Below, in pieces: positions 7,627-18,511 of a stretch of DNA of 64,000 nucleotides (the first letter of the stretch is position 1; every line of letters begins with the position of its first letter). The translations under genes were made by a program, and so were the position numbers. A model generated the notes under the pieces. The model worked only from the letters and a program-made list of their open reading frames with translations. It did no database searches and was not told the DNA's origin. Source of the DNA: Pseudomonas protegens CHA0 (GTDB lineage: Bacteria; Pseudomonadota; Gammaproteobacteria; Pseudomonadales; Pseudomonadaceae); assembly GCF_000397205.1 (NCBI RefSeq), contig NC_021237.1, positions 1,241,001 to 1,305,000 of the forward strand, in the 5' to 3' direction.

Positions 7627-8808
7627 ATGACTCGTATCGGAACTCCACTGTCGCCAACCGCGACCCGCGTCTTGCTTTGTGGCTGTGGTGAGTTGGGCAA
7701 GGAGGTGGTGATCGAGCTGCAACGCCTGGGTGTCGAGGTGATTGCCGTGGACCGCTACGCCAACGCTCCGGCGATGCAGGTGGCCCATCGCAGCCACGTG
7801 ATCAACATGCTTGATGGCGCGGCGCTGCGGGCCGTGATCGAAGCCGAGAAGCCGCACTTCATCGTGCCGGAAATCGAAGCCATCGCTACCGCGACCCTGG
7901 TGGAACTGGAAGCCGAGGGCTTCACCGTGATCCCCACCGCCCGGGCCACCTCCTTGACCATGAACCGCGAAGGCATCCGGCGCCTGGCCGCTGAAGAGCT
8001 GGACCTGCCGACCTCGCCGTACCATTTCGCCGACACCTTCGAAGACTATTCCAAGGCCGTGCAAGACCTGGGCTTCCCGTGCGTGGTCAAGCCGGTGATG
8101 AGTTCCTCGGGCAAGGGCCAGAGCCTGCTGCGCAGCGTCGACGACGTGCAGAAAGCCTGGGACTACGCCCAGGAAGGCGGCCGTGCCGGCAAGGGCCGGG
8201 TGATCATCGAAGGCTTTATCGACTTCGACTACGAAATCACCCTGTTGACCGTGCGTCATGTGGGCGGCACCACCTTCTGCGCGCCGGTCGGCCATCGTCA
8301 GGAAAAGGGCGACTACCAGGAATCCTGGCAGCCTCAGGCCATGAGTCCCAAAGCCCTGGCCGAATCCGAGCGGGTGGCCAAGGCAGTCACCGAGGCCCTG
8401 GGGGGCCGCGGCCTGTTTGGCGTGGAACTGTTCATCAAGGGCGACCAGGTGTGGTTCAGCGAAGTGTCGCCGCGCCCACACGACACTGGCCTGGTGACCC
8501 TGATTTCCCAGGACCTGTCCCAGTTCGCCCTGCATGCGCGGGCCATTCTCGGCTTGCCGATTCCGCTGATCCGCCAGTTCGGCCCTTCGGCTTCGGCGGT
8601 GATCCTGGTAGAAGGCACGTCCACCCAGACCGCCTTCGCCAACCTCGGTGCCGCCCTGAGCGAGCCGGACACTGCGCTGCGCCTGTTCGGCAAGCCGGAA
8701 GTCAATGGCCAGCGCCGCATGGGCGTAGCCCTGGCGCGTGACGAGTCGATCGAAGCCGCCCGGGCCAAGGCGACCCGCGCTGCGCAAGCGGTGGTGGTCG
8801 AGCTGTAA
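7627..8808 (+). CDS. purT: Formate-dependent phosphoribosylglycinamide formyltransferase
   Basis: PurT makes formyl-GAR from GAR, formate and ATP, an alternative to PurN in purine biosynthesis. The 393-residue ATP-grasp protein shows [12 protein letters not shown] (nucleotide-binding Rossmann region) near residue 15, PEIEAIAT near 83, the ATP-grasp core [14 protein letters not shown] near 155-168, and [17 protein letters not shown] near 280-296. ATG 7627 was chosen because GAGGACCTTCAG precedes it and the match to the family begins there; the in-frame ATG at 7558 adds 23 non-homologous residues. TAAAAT at 7554-7559 may be its -10 box. Confidence 0.97.
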   Translation: MTRIGTPLSPTATRVLLCGCGELGKEVVIELQRLGVEVIAVDRYANAPAMQVAHRSHVINMLDGAALRAVIEAEKPHFIVPEIEAIATATLVELEAEGFTVIPTARATSLTMNREGIRRLAAEELDLPTSPYHFADTFEDYSKAVQDLGFPCVVKPVMSSSGKGQSLLRSVDDVQKAWDYAQEGGRAGKGRVIIEGFIDFDYEITLLTVRHVGGTTFCAPVGHRQEKGDYQESWQPQAMSPKALAESERVAKAVTEALGGRGLFGVELFIKGDQVWFSEVSPRPHDTGLVTLISQDLSQFALHARAILGLPIPLIRQFGPSASAVILVEGTSTQTAFANLGAALSEPDTALRLFGKPEVNGQRRMGVALARDESIEAARAKATRAAQAVVVEL

Positions 8809-8817
8809 AAAGCATTG

Positions 8818-8873
8818 CGAGCAAGCTCGCTCCTACAGCGTTCGGACTGAACCTGTAGGAGCGAGCTTGCTCG
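8818..8873. repeat. REP palindrome, perfect 21-bp arms
   Basis: The arms at 8818-8838 and 8853-8873 are exact reverse complements (CGAGCAAGCTCGCTCCTACAG) around a 14-base loop. It sits between the convergent purT and MFS genes and belongs to the GTAGGAGCGAGCTTGCTCG repeat class of the P. fluorescens group. It may also act as a bidirectional transcript end, though there is no T-run. Confidence 0.85.
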
Positions 8874-8885
8874 TGAAGCGGTCGC

Positions 8886-10202
8886 TCAAGCGACCCGATT
8901 CAAATCGTTATTGCGCGTTTCCTTCAGGCACAGCACCGCGATGAGACTGAGGATCGCCGCCCCTGAAACATACCCCCCAACCCAGCTCAAACCGCCCATC
9001 GCCACCAGTTTCTGGGCGAAGAACGGCGCGGCCGAAGCTCCGACGATGCCCCCCAGGTTGTACGCCGCCGAAGCGCCGGTATAACGCACGTGGGTCGGGA
9101 ACAGTTCCGGCAGCAGGGCGCCCATCGGGGCGAAGGTGACCCCCATCAGGAACAGTTCGATGCACAGGAACAGCGCCACGCCGGCGGTGGAACCCTGGGT
9201 CAGCAGGGGTTCCATGGTGAAGCCGGACAGAATCGCCAGCACGCCGCCGACAATCAGCACCGGCTTGCGCCCGAAGCGGTCGCTGGCCCAGGCCGACAGA
9301 GGGGTGGCCGCGGCCATGAACAGTACGGCGAAGCACAGCAGGCCGAGGAAGGTTTCCCGGCTGTAGCCCAGGGTAGCGACGCCGTAGCTCAGGGAAAACA
9401 CCGTGGAGATGTAGAACAGGGCGTAGCACACCACCATCGACGCGGCGCCGAGCAGTACCGGCAGCCAGTACTGGCTGAAGAGTTCCACCAGTGGCATCTT
9501 CACCCGTTCCTGGCGTGCCACGGCGTTGGCAAAGACCGGGGTTTCGTGCAGCTTCAGGCGCACGTACAGGCCCACCATCACCAGGGCGGCGCTGAGCAGG
9601 AAGGGAATGCGCCAGCCCCAGGAGCGGAACTGCTCGTCATCCAGGCCCATGGCCAGGGCCAGGAACAGGCCGTTGGCAGCGAGAAAACCGATGGAGGGGC
9701 CCAACTGCGGGAACATGCCGAACCAGGCGCGCTTGCCTTCCGGTGCGTTCTCCGTGGCCAGCAGCGCGGCGCCGCCCCATTCGCCACCCAACCCCAGGCC
9801 CTGGCCGAAGCGCAGCACGCAAAGCAGGATGGGCGCCCAGGCGCCGATGCTGGCGTAGCCTGGCAGTACGCCGATCAGGGTGGTGCACACGCCCATCAGC
9901 AGCAGCGAGGCAACCAGGGTCGACTTGCGTCCGATACGGTCGCCGAAGTGGCCGAACAGTGCCGAGCCCAAGGGGCGGGCAAGGAAGGCGATGCCGAAGG
10001 TCAGGAACGCCGAGAGCATCTGGGCGGTGCCGGAGGTCTGGGGAAAGAATACCGGGCCTATCACCAGTGCGGCGGCGGTGGCGTAGACGTAAAAGTCGTA
10101 GAACTCGATGGCGGTGCCGATAAAGCTGGCAGTGGCCACCCGCGAGGCGGAATTGCTCGGTTGGGCAGGCGTGGTGGCGCTGTAGGCGGTGCTGGTCGTC
10201 AT
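8886..10202 (-). CDS. MHS-family MFS transporter
   Basis: The 438-residue inner-membrane protein has twelve predicted spans. It carries the loop 2-3 signature FGHFGDRIGRKSTL and a second-half counterpart WASDRFGRKPVLIVGG, plus the family-typical start ASFIGTAIEFYDFYVYATAA. This is the metabolite:H+ symporter group that includes ProP, ShiA and KgtP. The substrate cannot be told. ATG 10202 was chosen because AGGGAT precedes it; reading upstream adds 55 residues without family features. No operon partner is adjacent; purT converges on it from the left. The 290 bp upstream to the corC-like gene hold no other gene that I can support. Confidence 0.88.
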   Translation of the reverse strand: MTTSTAYSATTPAQPSNSASRVATASFIGTAIEFYDFYVYATAAALVIGPVFFPQTSGTAQMLSAFLTFGIAFLARPLGSALFGHFGDRIGRKSTLVASLLLMGVCTTLIGVLPGYASIGAWAPILLCVLRFGQGLGLGGEWGGAALLATENAPEGKRAWFGMFPQLGPSIGFLAANGLFLALAMGLDDEQFRSWGWRIPFLLSAALVMVGLYVRLKLHETPVFANAVARQERVKMPLVELFSQYWLPVLLGAASMVVCYALFYISTVFSLSYGVATLGYSRETFLGLLCFAVLFMAAATPLSAWASDRFGRKPVLIVGGVLAILSGFTMEPLLTQGSTAGVALFLCIELFLMGVTFAPMGALLPELFPTHVRYTGASAAYNLGGIVGASAAPFFAQKLVAMGGLSWVGGYVSGAAILSLIAVLCLKETRNNDLNRVA

Positions 10203-10492
10203 GCGGTTATCCCTGACAGTCTGTGCTCCGGTGGAGCGAATTATTATGGTCGAGCACCCAGGGATGTGGGTTTGGCGCGGTCGTCCCTCGGGATGGGAGT
10301 GACGTCGAACAGAAGGGCTGGTTATCGGCAGATTTGCGCTGGGTGCGGGTAGCACGCGGGTCTGCACAGGGCTTGGGTAAGCGGATCGATTATAGAAAGG
10401 CGGCTAACGATTCAACAAGGGGCTTGGCGGCTGCCGGGCTGGCGAGACGGTTTTCGACCTTCAGGGGCGCCATTGGCTGCGGCGGCAGGCGA

Positions 10493-11722
<1,230 letters not shown>

Positions 11723-11731
11723 GGCCGGTCG

Positions 11732-12544
11732 TCAGATGTGCAGGATGTATTCACGAACCAGCTTGCTGCCAAAGTAGGCCAGCATCAGCAGGCAGAAACC
11801 TGCCAGGGTCCAGCGAATTGCCTTGTGCCCGCGCCAGCCGAGGCGATTGCGGCCCCATAGCAGCACGCTGAACACTACCCAGGCCAGGCAGGCCAGCAGT
11901 GTCTTGTGCACCAGGTGCTGGGCGAACAGGTTCTCGACGAACAGCCAGCCGGAGATCAGCGACAGCGACAGCAGGGTCCAGCCGGCCCAGAGAAAACCGA
12001 ACAGCAGGCTTTCCATGGTTTGCAGCGGCGGGAAGTTCCTGATCAGCCCGGACGGGTGCTTGTTCTTCAGCTGATGGTCCTGCACCAGCAGCAACAAGGC
12101 CTGGAACACCGCGATGGTGAACATGCCGTAGGCCAGGATCGACAACAGGATGTGGGCGAGGATCCCGGGCTCCTCATCGATCACCGGCACTGTGCCTGTG
12201 GGGACGAATTGCGCCAGTAGCGCGGTCAGGGCGCCGAGCGGGAATAGCAGTACCAGCAGGTTTTCCACCGGGATGCGCCAGCAGGCCAGCAGGGTCAGGG
12301 CGATGACTGCAGCGGCAATCAGGCTGGCGGCGCTGAAGAAGTCCAGGCCCAGGCCGACCGGAGTCAGCAAGTGGGTCAGCAGGCTGGCGGCATGGGCCAG
12401 CAAGGCCAGGATGCCGAGCGTAACCAGCAGGCGCTTGTTCGCCTTGGCGCCTGTGGCCAGGCGGGAGCCTTGGTAGAAGGTCGCAGCGGCATAAAGGACG
12501 GCGGCGGCGAGGGTGGGTAGCAAACTGGGTGACAAGGGGAGCAT
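11732..12544 (-). CDS. YpjD/CcsA-like cytochrome c assembly family inner-membrane protein
   Basis: The 270-residue polytopic protein has eight predicted spans. It matches the cytochrome c assembly (CcsA/CcmC) superfamily through its hydrophobic pattern and the LAYGMFTIAVFQALLLL and WTLLSLSLISGWLFVEN blocks. In E. coli the homologue YpjD sits beside ffh and corB-type genes exactly as here. Its function is unknown; a role in haem or cytochrome handling is only suggested by the fold. ATG 12544 (AGGA three bases upstream) begins at the first membrane segment; the upstream in-frame start at 12637 would add 31 poorly matching residues. It is divergent from ffh. Confidence 0.82.
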   Translation of the reverse strand: MLPLSPSLLPTLAAAVLYAAATFYQGSRLATGAKANKRLLVTLGILALLAHAASLLTHLLTPVGLGLDFFSAASLIAAAVIALTLLACWRIPVENLLVLLFPLGALTALLAQFVPTGTVPVIDEEPGILAHILLSILAYGMFTIAVFQALLLLVQDHQLKNKHPSGLIRNFPPLQTMESLLFGFLWAGWTLLSLSLISGWLFVENLFAQHLVHKTLLACLAWVVFSVLLWGRNRLGWRGHKAIRWTLAGFCLLMLAYFGSKLVREYILHI

Positions 12545-12627
12545 AAATCCTGTTAGGCAGGCCCGAAAGTCGCTGAGTTTGGCATAGAACCCAGAGCCCT
12601 GAAAGACCAGGCAAGCAGACGGCGAGG

Positions 12628-12656
12628 TGTCCGCCACGCACAGTCTTCGCTATAAT
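12628..12656 (+). promoter_or_regulatory. Probable sigma-70 promoter of ffh
   Basis: A consensus -10 TATAAT lies at 12651-12656, about 98 bp upstream of the ffh ATG. The -35 region (around 12628-12633, TGTCCG) is weak. It fits the expected transcription start for ffh, divergent from ypjD. Confidence 0.55.
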
Positions 12657-12753
12657 CCGCGACCTGCCCACGCCGCAGGCTCATCGAGCACCTGTTTATT
12701 ACGCTCTGGGCCGCCATTACCCCCGGTCTACCTTGGGCCTGAAAGGATCGAGC

Positions 12754-14130
12754 ATGTTTGAAAACCTAACCGACCGTCTCTCGCAGACGCTGCGCCATGT
12801 CACCGGCAAGGCCAAGCTGACCGAGGACAACATCAAAGACACCCTGCGCGAAGTGCGCATGGCGCTGCTCGAAGCCGACGTTGCGTTGCCGGTGGTCAAG
12901 GACTTCGTCAACTCCGTGAAGGAGCGTGCGGTCGGCACCGAAGTGTCTCGCAGCCTGACGCCGGGCCAGGCTTTTGTGAAGATCGTCCAGGCCGAGCTGG
13001 AAAGCCTGATGGGCGCGGCCAACGAAGATTTGAACCTCAGCGCAGTGCCACCGGCCGTGGTGCTGATGGCCGGTCTGCAGGGGGCGGGTAAGACCACCAC
13101 CGCCGGCAAGCTTGCGCGCTTCCTTAAAGAGCGCAAGAAAAAGAGCGTGATGGTGGTCTCCGCGGACGTCTACCGTCCGGCGGCTATCAAACAGCTGGAA
13201 ACCCTGGCCAATGATATTGGCGTGACCTTCTTCCCATCGGACCTGAGCCAGAAGCCGGTAGCTATCGCCGAAGCGGCTATTAAGGAAGCGAAGCTCAAGT
13301 TCATCGATGTCGTGATTGTCGACACCGCCGGTCGCCTGCACATCGACAGCGAGATGATGGACGAGATCCAGGCGCTGCACGCGGCCATCAAGCCGGTGGA
13401 AACCCTGTTCGTGGTCGACGCCATGACCGGTCAGGACGCCGCCAACACCGCCAAGGCCTTTGGCGACGCGCTGCCGCTGACCGGTGTGATCCTGACCAAG
13501 GTCGACGGCGATGCCCGTGGTGGTGCCGCGCTGTCGGTGCGGGCCATTACCGGCAAGCCGATCAAGTTCATCGGTATGGGCGAGAAGAGCGAAGCCCTGG
13601 AGCCGTTCCACCCTGAGCGCATCGCTTCGCGCATCCTCGGCATGGGCGACGTGCTCAGCCTGATCGAACAGGCTGAAGCGACCCTCGACAAGGACAAGGC
13701 CGACAAGCTTGCTAAAAAACTGAAGAAGGGCAAGGGCTTCGACCTCGAAGACTTCCGCGATCAGTTGCAGCAGATGAAGAACATGGGCGGTCTCGGCGGC
13801 CTGATGGACAAGCTGCCGAACATCGGTGGCGTGAACCTGGCGCAGATGGGCAATGCCCAGGGCGCGGCAGAGAAGCAGTTCAAGCAGATGGAAGCCATCA
13901 TCAACTCCATGACCCCGGCAGAGCGCCGCGACCCCGAGCTGATCAGCGGTTCGCGCAAGCGCCGGATCGCCCTGGGTTCCGGCACCCAGGTGCAGGACAT
14001 CGGTCGCTTGATCAAGCAGCACAAGCAGATGCAGAAGATGATGAAGAAGTTCTCCGCCAAGGGCGGTATGGCCAAGATGATGCGCGGCATGGGCGGTATG
14101 TTGCCCGGCGGCGGCATGCCGAAGATCTGA
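12754..14130 (+). CDS. ffh: Signal recognition particle protein Ffh
   Basis: Ffh binds 4.5S RNA and signal sequences of nascent membrane proteins and, with FtsY, delivers ribosomes to SecYEG. The 458-residue protein has an N-domain, then a GTPase domain with GLQGAGKTTTAGKLA (G1, near residue 105), DVYRPAA (near 137), DTAGRLHID (G3, near 190) and TKVDGDARGGAALS (G4, near 249). The C-terminal methionine-rich M-domain ends with GGMAKMMRGMGGMLPGGGMPKI-type repeats. ATG 12754 follows AAAGGATCGAGC, and the protein begins MFENLTDRL as the family does. A strong terminator follows directly. Confidence 0.98.
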   Translation: MFENLTDRLSQTLRHVTGKAKLTEDNIKDTLREVRMALLEADVALPVVKDFVNSVKERAVGTEVSRSLTPGQAFVKIVQAELESLMGAANEDLNLSAVPPAVVLMAGLQGAGKTTTAGKLARFLKERKKKSVMVVSADVYRPAAIKQLETLANDIGVTFFPSDLSQKPVAIAEAAIKEAKLKFIDVVIVDTAGRLHIDSEMMDEIQALHAAIKPVETLFVVDAMTGQDAANTAKAFGDALPLTGVILTKVDGDARGGAALSVRAITGKPIKFIGMGEKSEALEPFHPERIASRILGMGDVLSLIEQAEATLDKDKADKLAKKLKKGKGFDLEDFRDQLQQMKNMGGLGGLMDKLPNIGGVNLAQMGNAQGAAEKQFKQMEAIINSMTPAERRDPELISGSRKRRIALGSGTQVQDIGRLIKQHKQMQKMMKKFSAKGGMAKMMRGMGGMLPGGGMPKI

Positions 14131-14137
14131 AGAATCC

Positions 14138-14166
14138 GCGCCGGCCGTCATGCCGGCGCTTTTTTC
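14138..14166 (+). terminator. Rho-independent terminator after ffh
   Basis: An 8-bp stem GCGCCGGC (14138-14145) / GCCGGCGC (14152-14159) is followed by a T-run at 14160-14166, eight bases after the ffh stop. Confidence 0.92.
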
Positions 14167-14281
14167 CACGGGGACGTGGAATCCCGGGCAAACCCTCGAT
14201 TGGGGTGCGCTCACTCGCTGTCGCTTGCGGCAGCTCCATGGCAAATCTGAATGGCAGCCGACGGGCGCCGGAAAAAGTCAT

Positions 14282-14309
14282 TTGCAAAAGTCCGGATATT
14301 CCTTAGAAT
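14282..14309 (+). promoter_or_regulatory. Probable sigma-70 promoter of the rpsP operon
   Basis: TTGCAA (14282-14287) and TAGAAT (14304-14309) are separated by 16 bp, 73 bp upstream of the rpsP ATG. This explains independent transcription of rpsP-rimM-trmD-rplS after the ffh terminator. Confidence 0.6.
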
Positions 14310-14381
14310 ATGCGGCCTTTCGGGCACCCATGCCCGCTGTGCATTTAGATTTGCAGCACCGACTACAGGAACGATGTTCAC

Positions 14382-14633
14382 ATGCTAACAATCCGTCTTG
14401 CCCTTGGCGGCTCCAAAAAGCGCCCGTTTTACCACTTGACCGTGACCGACAGCCGCAACCCACGCGACGGTTCGCACAAAGAACAAGTTGGCTTCTTCAA
14501 CCCGATCGCTCGTGGTCAAGAAGTCCGCCTGTCCGTGAACCAAGAGCGCGTAGCCTACTGGCTGAGCGTTGGTGCACAGCCTTCTGAGCGTGTTGCTCAG
14601 TTGCTGAAGGAATCGGCTAAGGCTGCAGCCTGA
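14382..14633 (+). CDS. rpsP: 30S ribosomal protein S16
   Basis: This 83-residue S16 protein begins [19 protein letters not shown] and contains [10 protein letters not shown] and GFFNPIA, all hallmark S16 sequences. S16 is an early-assembling protein that binds 16S rRNA in the 30S body. It is the first gene of the conserved rpsP-rimM-trmD-rplS operon; rimM starts five bases after its stop. Confidence 0.98.
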   Translation: MLTIRLALGGSKKRPFYHLTVTDSRNPRDGSHKEQVGFFNPIARGQEVRLSVNQERVAYWLSVGAQPSERVAQLLKESAKAAA

Positions 14634-14638
14634 ACCCT

Positions 14639-15175
14639 ATGAACGCGACGCCAGCTCCTGCTGATGATTTGATCGTTATCGGCAAAATCTACTCTGTTCA
14701 TGGCGTTCGCGGCGAAGTGAAGGTCTTTTCCTTTACTGATCCGATTAAAAACCTGTTGGACTACAAAACCTGGACGCTCAAGCGCGAAGGTAGCGTGAAG
14801 CAGGTTGAGCTGGTCAGCGGACGCGGGAACGACAAGTTCCTGGTCGCAAAGCTCAAGGGTCTTGATGATCGCGAGGAAGCTCGTCTTCTGGCCGGTTACG
14901 AGATCTGCGTGCCGCGCAGCCTGTTCCCTGAACTGACCGACGGCGAGTACTACTGGTACCAGCTGCAAGGTCTCAAGGTTATCGACGGCCTCGGGCAACT
15001 GCTCGGGAAGATCGATCACCTGCTGGAGACCGGCTCGAACGATGTAATGGTGGTCAAGCCTTGCGCTGGCAGCCTGGATGATCGCGAACGCCTGTTGCCC
15101 TATACCGAGCAATGTGTGTTGGCCGTCGACCTGGCCGCGGGCGAGATGAAGGTGGAATGGGATGCGGACTTCTAA
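14639..15175 (+). CDS. rimM: Ribosome maturation factor RimM
   Basis: RimM is a 30S assembly factor that binds S19 and helps mature the 3' domain of 16S rRNA. The 178-residue protein has the N-terminal RimM beta-barrel ([20 protein letters not shown] near residue 13) and a C-terminal PRC barrel ([13 protein letters not shown] near 102). The order between rpsP and trmD is the standard gammaproteobacterial arrangement, with two bases separating it from trmD. Confidence 0.97.
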   Translation: MNATPAPADDLIVIGKIYSVHGVRGEVKVFSFTDPIKNLLDYKTWTLKREGSVKQVELVSGRGNDKFLVAKLKGLDDREEARLLAGYEICVPRSLFPELTDGEYYWYQLQGLKVIDGLGQLLGKIDHLLETGSNDVMVVKPCAGSLDDRERLLPYTEQCVLAVDLAAGEMKVEWDADF

Positions 15176-15177
15176 GC

Positions 15178-15930
15178 GTGGCTAACTTGCGCGTAGAAGT
15201 GATCAGTTTGTTTCCCGAGATGTTCTCCGCCATCAGCGAGTACGGCATAACCAGCCGCGCGGTGAAACAGGGGCTGTTGCAGCTGACCTGTTGGAATCCG
15301 CGAGACTACACCACGGATCGACATCACACTGTGGACGATCGCCCGTTTGGCGGTGGTCCGGGCATGGTGATGAAGATCAAGCCCCTGGAAGATGCACTGG
15401 TTCAGGCCAGAAACGCAGCCGGGGAGGGCGCGAAGGTGATCTACCTGTCGCCCCAAGGCCGCCAACTGAATCAGTCGGCGGTGCGCGAGTTGGCGAATGA
15501 GGATGCATTGATCCTGATTGCTGGTCGTTATGAAGGCATTGACGAGCGTTTTATTGATGCTCATGTCGATGAAGAGTGGTCGATTGGCGACTATGTACTC
15601 TCCGGTGGCGAGCTGCCGGCGATGGTCCTGATTGATGCGGTTACGCGACTGCTGCCCGGAGCTTTAGGGCATGTGGATTCCGCGGAGGAAGATTCCTTCA
15701 CGGACGGTCTGCTGGATTGCCCGCACTACACCCGACCGGAGGTGTATGCGGATCAGCGTGTTCCCGACGTGTTGCTAAGTGGCAACCACGCACACATCCG
15801 GCGTTGGCGTTTACAGCAGTCCCTTGGTCGGACCTATGAACGACGCGCCGATCTTCTGGAAAGCCGCTCGCTTTCTGGAGAAGAGAAGAAGCTGCTCGAG
15901 GAATATCTCCGCGAGCGGGACGATAGTTAA
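15178..15930 (+). CDS. trmD: tRNA (guanine-N1)-methyltransferase TrmD
   Basis: TrmD methylates G37 at N1 in tRNAs that read codons starting with C, using SAM, which prevents +1 frameshifting. The 250-residue SPOUT-class protein shows [11 protein letters not shown] at the start, [14 protein letters not shown] near residue 50, [10 protein letters not shown] near 86, the trefoil-knot [12 protein letters not shown] near 111, and [15 protein letters not shown] near 132. The start is GTG at 15178, two bases after the rimM stop; this keeps the normal N-terminus, while the earlier in-frame ATG (15112) would overlap rimM and add unrelated residues. Confidence 0.97.
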   Translation: MANLRVEVISLFPEMFSAISEYGITSRAVKQGLLQLTCWNPRDYTTDRHHTVDDRPFGGGPGMVMKIKPLEDALVQARNAAGEGAKVIYLSPQGRQLNQSAVRELANEDALILIAGRYEGIDERFIDAHVDEEWSIGDYVLSGGELPAMVLIDAVTRLLPGALGHVDSAEEDSFTDGLLDCPHYTRPEVYADQRVPDVLLSGNHAHIRRWRLQQSLGRTYERRADLLESRSLSGEEKKLLEEYLRERDDS

Positions 15931-15975
15931 CAACGTATCGATGGTAGATCCGACGATTTACCTTAGGAGCACAGC

Positions 15976-16326
15976 ATGACCAACAAAATCATCCTTGCAC
16001 TCGAAGCAGAGCAGATGACCAAAGAGATCCCAGCCTTTGCCCCGGGCGACACCATTGTCGTTCAGGTGAAAGTGAAGGAAGGTGATCGTTCCCGTCTGCA
16101 GGCGTTCGAAGGCGTAGTTATCGCCAAGCGCAACCGCGGTGTGAACAGCGCGTTCACCGTACGTAAAATCTCCAACGGCGTTGGCGTAGAGCGTACTTTC
16201 CAGACCTACAGCCCGCAGATCGACAGCATGGCTGTCAAGCGTCGCGGTGACGTGCGTAAAGCCAAGCTGTACTACCTGCGCGACCTGTCGGGTAAAGCAG
16301 CTCGCATCAAGGAAAAACTGGCTTAA
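15976..16326 (+). CDS. rplS: 50S ribosomal protein L19
   Basis: This 116-residue L19 protein has [20 protein letters not shown] near residue 22, then [21 protein letters not shown] and GVGVERTF, which are standard L19 signatures. L19 sits at the 30S-50S interface. It is the last gene of the rpsP operon, preceded by TTAGGAGCACAGC, and is followed within 20 bases by a strong terminator. Confidence 0.98.
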   Translation: MTNKIILALEAEQMTKEIPAFAPGDTIVVQVKVKEGDRSRLQAFEGVVIAKRNRGVNSAFTVRKISNGVGVERTFQTYSPQIDSMAVKRRGDVRKAKLYYLRDLSGKAARIKEKLA

Positions 16327-16344
16327 GTCCAGCTTCCGATGCAG

Positions 16345-16372
16345 AAAAAAGCAGCCTACGGGCTGCTTTTTT
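16345..16372. terminator. Bidirectional rho-independent terminator
   Basis: AAAAAAGCAGCC (16345-16356) and GGCTGCTTTTTT (16361-16372) pair around TACG. A-run and T-run flanks allow it to end both rplS and the convergent DUF4132 gene. Confidence 0.92.
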
Positions 16373-16384
16373 GTTGCCTGTCAT

Positions 16385-18511
16385 TTAATGCCCGGAGCGG
16401 TTCAGCAGGGCGCAGACCGTGTTGGCGATCCGTTCCAGCAGTACCTCGTCATAAGGCAGCCAGGGCAGGGCGGTCAATTTGCCGCTTTGCGCCGCCAGGG
16501 CCATCTCCACGGGTTCGCCATCGCGTGTCACGCGCCCGGTGGCCAGATGCACCGCATGGTCGCCGATGCGGACATGGCGCCCCTCCATCGACAACACCCC
16601 CTGCTCGATAAGTGGGGCGAAAGCCCTGCCCAGCACGTGCTGGCGCATCAGAGCCATCTGGGTGAGGTTGTGCCCGGCCAGCAGGTTCAGGCGTTGCTCG
16701 CGCCTGGCGGCCGGCATTTGCGGCAGGGGCTGGCCGGTGGCGCTCTGTGCCAGCTCTTCGATGGCGAAACTGCTGACGCTCACCAGCAGGTCGATGGCCC
16801 GGCAGGCTTCTGAAAACACCTGCGGCGGCACATCCTGCAGCAGCATCGGCTGCCAGTGTTTATCGGTGCGCCGAGCGAAGCTTGCGCTGCCGGACAGGCA
16901 GTGCCCCTGCAGCCCCGGATAGAGTGCCGCGTCCACCGCAAAGCTCACCCGGATATCCCCCAGGTTCCGGCTCAGGCCGCTGTCCCGGTCGATCTTCCAG
17001 CCTTCGCGGCGGGCCAGGCCGATCAGGGGGCGGATGGACAGGCTGTATCCGGCGAATGCCTGGCAGGTGTGGCTTTCCAGCTCTTGCTGAGAGGGCAGGT
17101 AGTACTCGCGAAACACTTGGCGCAGCGGTTGTTTGATCCGGCGTTCGCTGATCAGGGCCTGCCAGGCGTGGCGCTCTGCGGCGTTGGCTGACAGCGGGTG
17201 CCATAGCGAAATCCTGCACCCGGCATCCAGGCTCAGCGGTTGGCCCCGGGAGTCTAGCGCTTGCGCATCCGCGTCCAACAGGAAGCTGCGGCGTTGGCCA
17301 TCTGTGCAATGGGCAACCCAAACCAGTGAGCGGGCAAAGGGCGAGCCCACGGCGGAGTCCGCCAGTTGCGCTCGCCAGTCGCGCAAAGACAACTCAAAGG
17401 CTTGCCACAGCCCGGATTCCAGGCAACTGGCCAGAAGCCCGTGCTGGGCCTTGCCGGGCGTGCTGGTGGGGGCCAGGCGCAGGGCGATCTCGGGGCGTTG
17501 GGCCAGGCCGCGTTCGGCAGGTTTGAGGTTGCGGGCGAGTTTTTTCTGGATGCTGGCATGGCGCACCAGGCCCAGGGCGCTGCGCAGTGCCTGCACGCTT
17601 TCCGGAGTCGGCACCTGCTCGATGCAGTGCCCCAGGGCGATGGCCAGGGACTGCGACGGCGCAGTCTTGGCCTGGGTCGGGGCGACGCAGGCCTTGGGCA
17701 GCAAAATGTCCATTAGTGGTGGCAGCCAGGAGGCATCGCGCAGCAGGGCGACCCGCGCGGCGCGGGCGATCACCGGAGTGTCATCGGTGGTAAAGGCGCC
17801 ATCGGCCACATAGGGCGTGGCGCCGCTGTGGATGGCGTCCAGGCGCTGGGCTGCGGTACTGAGGATCTGCTGTGAGAATTCGACGTACGCCGCGTCATCC
17901 ATCAGCACCCTGGCCGGATCTGCGCTCAGGTGATGATGGCCGGTCCAGTACTCGCTGCCGGCCAGGGCCTGCCGTGAGCGAGGCTCCAGTTGCCCAAGCA
18001 GTTCGAACTCCTGCCGGGCGTAGGGCGCATCGGCGTGGTGTTGTTCCACGCAACGCCGCAGCGCCGTGCGGGTTTCTTCATCCACCCATTGCGCCAGCAC
18101 GTACGCCTGGTGGTAGTACAGCGCCCACTGTGGGCCCGGTTCCGCAAGGATCCTGCGCAGTTCTTCGGCCAGGGCGGAGCTCGGTGTTCCGCTGAAACAG
18201 GCCAGTTGTTCCAATGCCTCCTGCCAGTTCACGCAACTGCGCAGCGCCTCCAGCAGGGTGGTTTGATCGAGGGCCGGGCTCAGCTCCAGTTGCGTGGCCT
18301 GCTGCACGATCGCGGTCGCCAGTTGCTGCGCCGCGGGGTTGGCATGATCGCGCAGGGCTCGGCGGATGGCCGGCCACAGGCTGCCCAATTGAGCGGGCGT
18401 CAATGGGCTGATGTCGGGCGGCGGGCCGATGAAGTTCGGATGATCCACTCGGTCGGTGTTCAGGCGTTGTTGCAGGTGCGCGACGAGCGAAGGCGCGAGC
18501 GGGGCATCCAT
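16385..18511 (-). CDS. DUF4132 domain-containing protein
   Basis: The 708-residue protein has no signal peptide or membrane segment. The C-terminal third carries the DUF4132 pattern: ISLWHPLSANAAERHAW, then ISERRIKQPLRQVFREYYLPS (about residues 440-470), SLSIRPLIGLARREGW and SSFAIEELAQ. DUF4132 proteins include E. coli MolR/YehI, for which no biochemical role is settled. The N-terminal 400 residues are rich in helices with many Leu and Ala and look repeat-like. It stands alone, convergent with rplS across a shared terminator, in a spot where related chromosomes often have other genes, so it may be a lineage-specific insertion. Function unknown. Confidence 0.75.
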   Translation of the reverse strand: MDAPLAPSLVAHLQQRLNTDRVDHPNFIGPPPDISPLTPAQLGSLWPAIRRALRDHANPAAQQLATAIVQQATQLELSPALDQTTLLEALRSCVNWQEALEQLACFSGTPSSALAEELRRILAEPGPQWALYYHQAYVLAQWVDEETRTALRRCVEQHHADAPYARQEFELLGQLEPRSRQALAGSEYWTGHHHLSADPARVLMDDAAYVEFSQQILSTAAQRLDAIHSGATPYVADGAFTTDDTPVIARAARVALLRDASWLPPLMDILLPKACVAPTQAKTAPSQSLAIALGHCIEQVPTPESVQALRSALGLVRHASIQKKLARNLKPAERGLAQRPEIALRLAPTSTPGKAQHGLLASCLESGLWQAFELSLRDWRAQLADSAVGSPFARSLVWVAHCTDGQRRSFLLDADAQALDSRGQPLSLDAGCRISLWHPLSANAAERHAWQALISERRIKQPLRQVFREYYLPSQQELESHTCQAFAGYSLSIRPLIGLARREGWKIDRDSGLSRNLGDIRVSFAVDAALYPGLQGHCLSGSASFARRTDKHWQPMLLQDVPPQVFSEACRAIDLLVSVSSFAIEELAQSATGQPLPQMPAARREQRLNLLAGHNLTQMALMRQHVLGRAFAPLIEQGVLSMEGRHVRIGDHAVHLATGRVTRDGEPVEMALAAQSGKLTALPWLPYDEVLLERIANTVCALLNRSGH

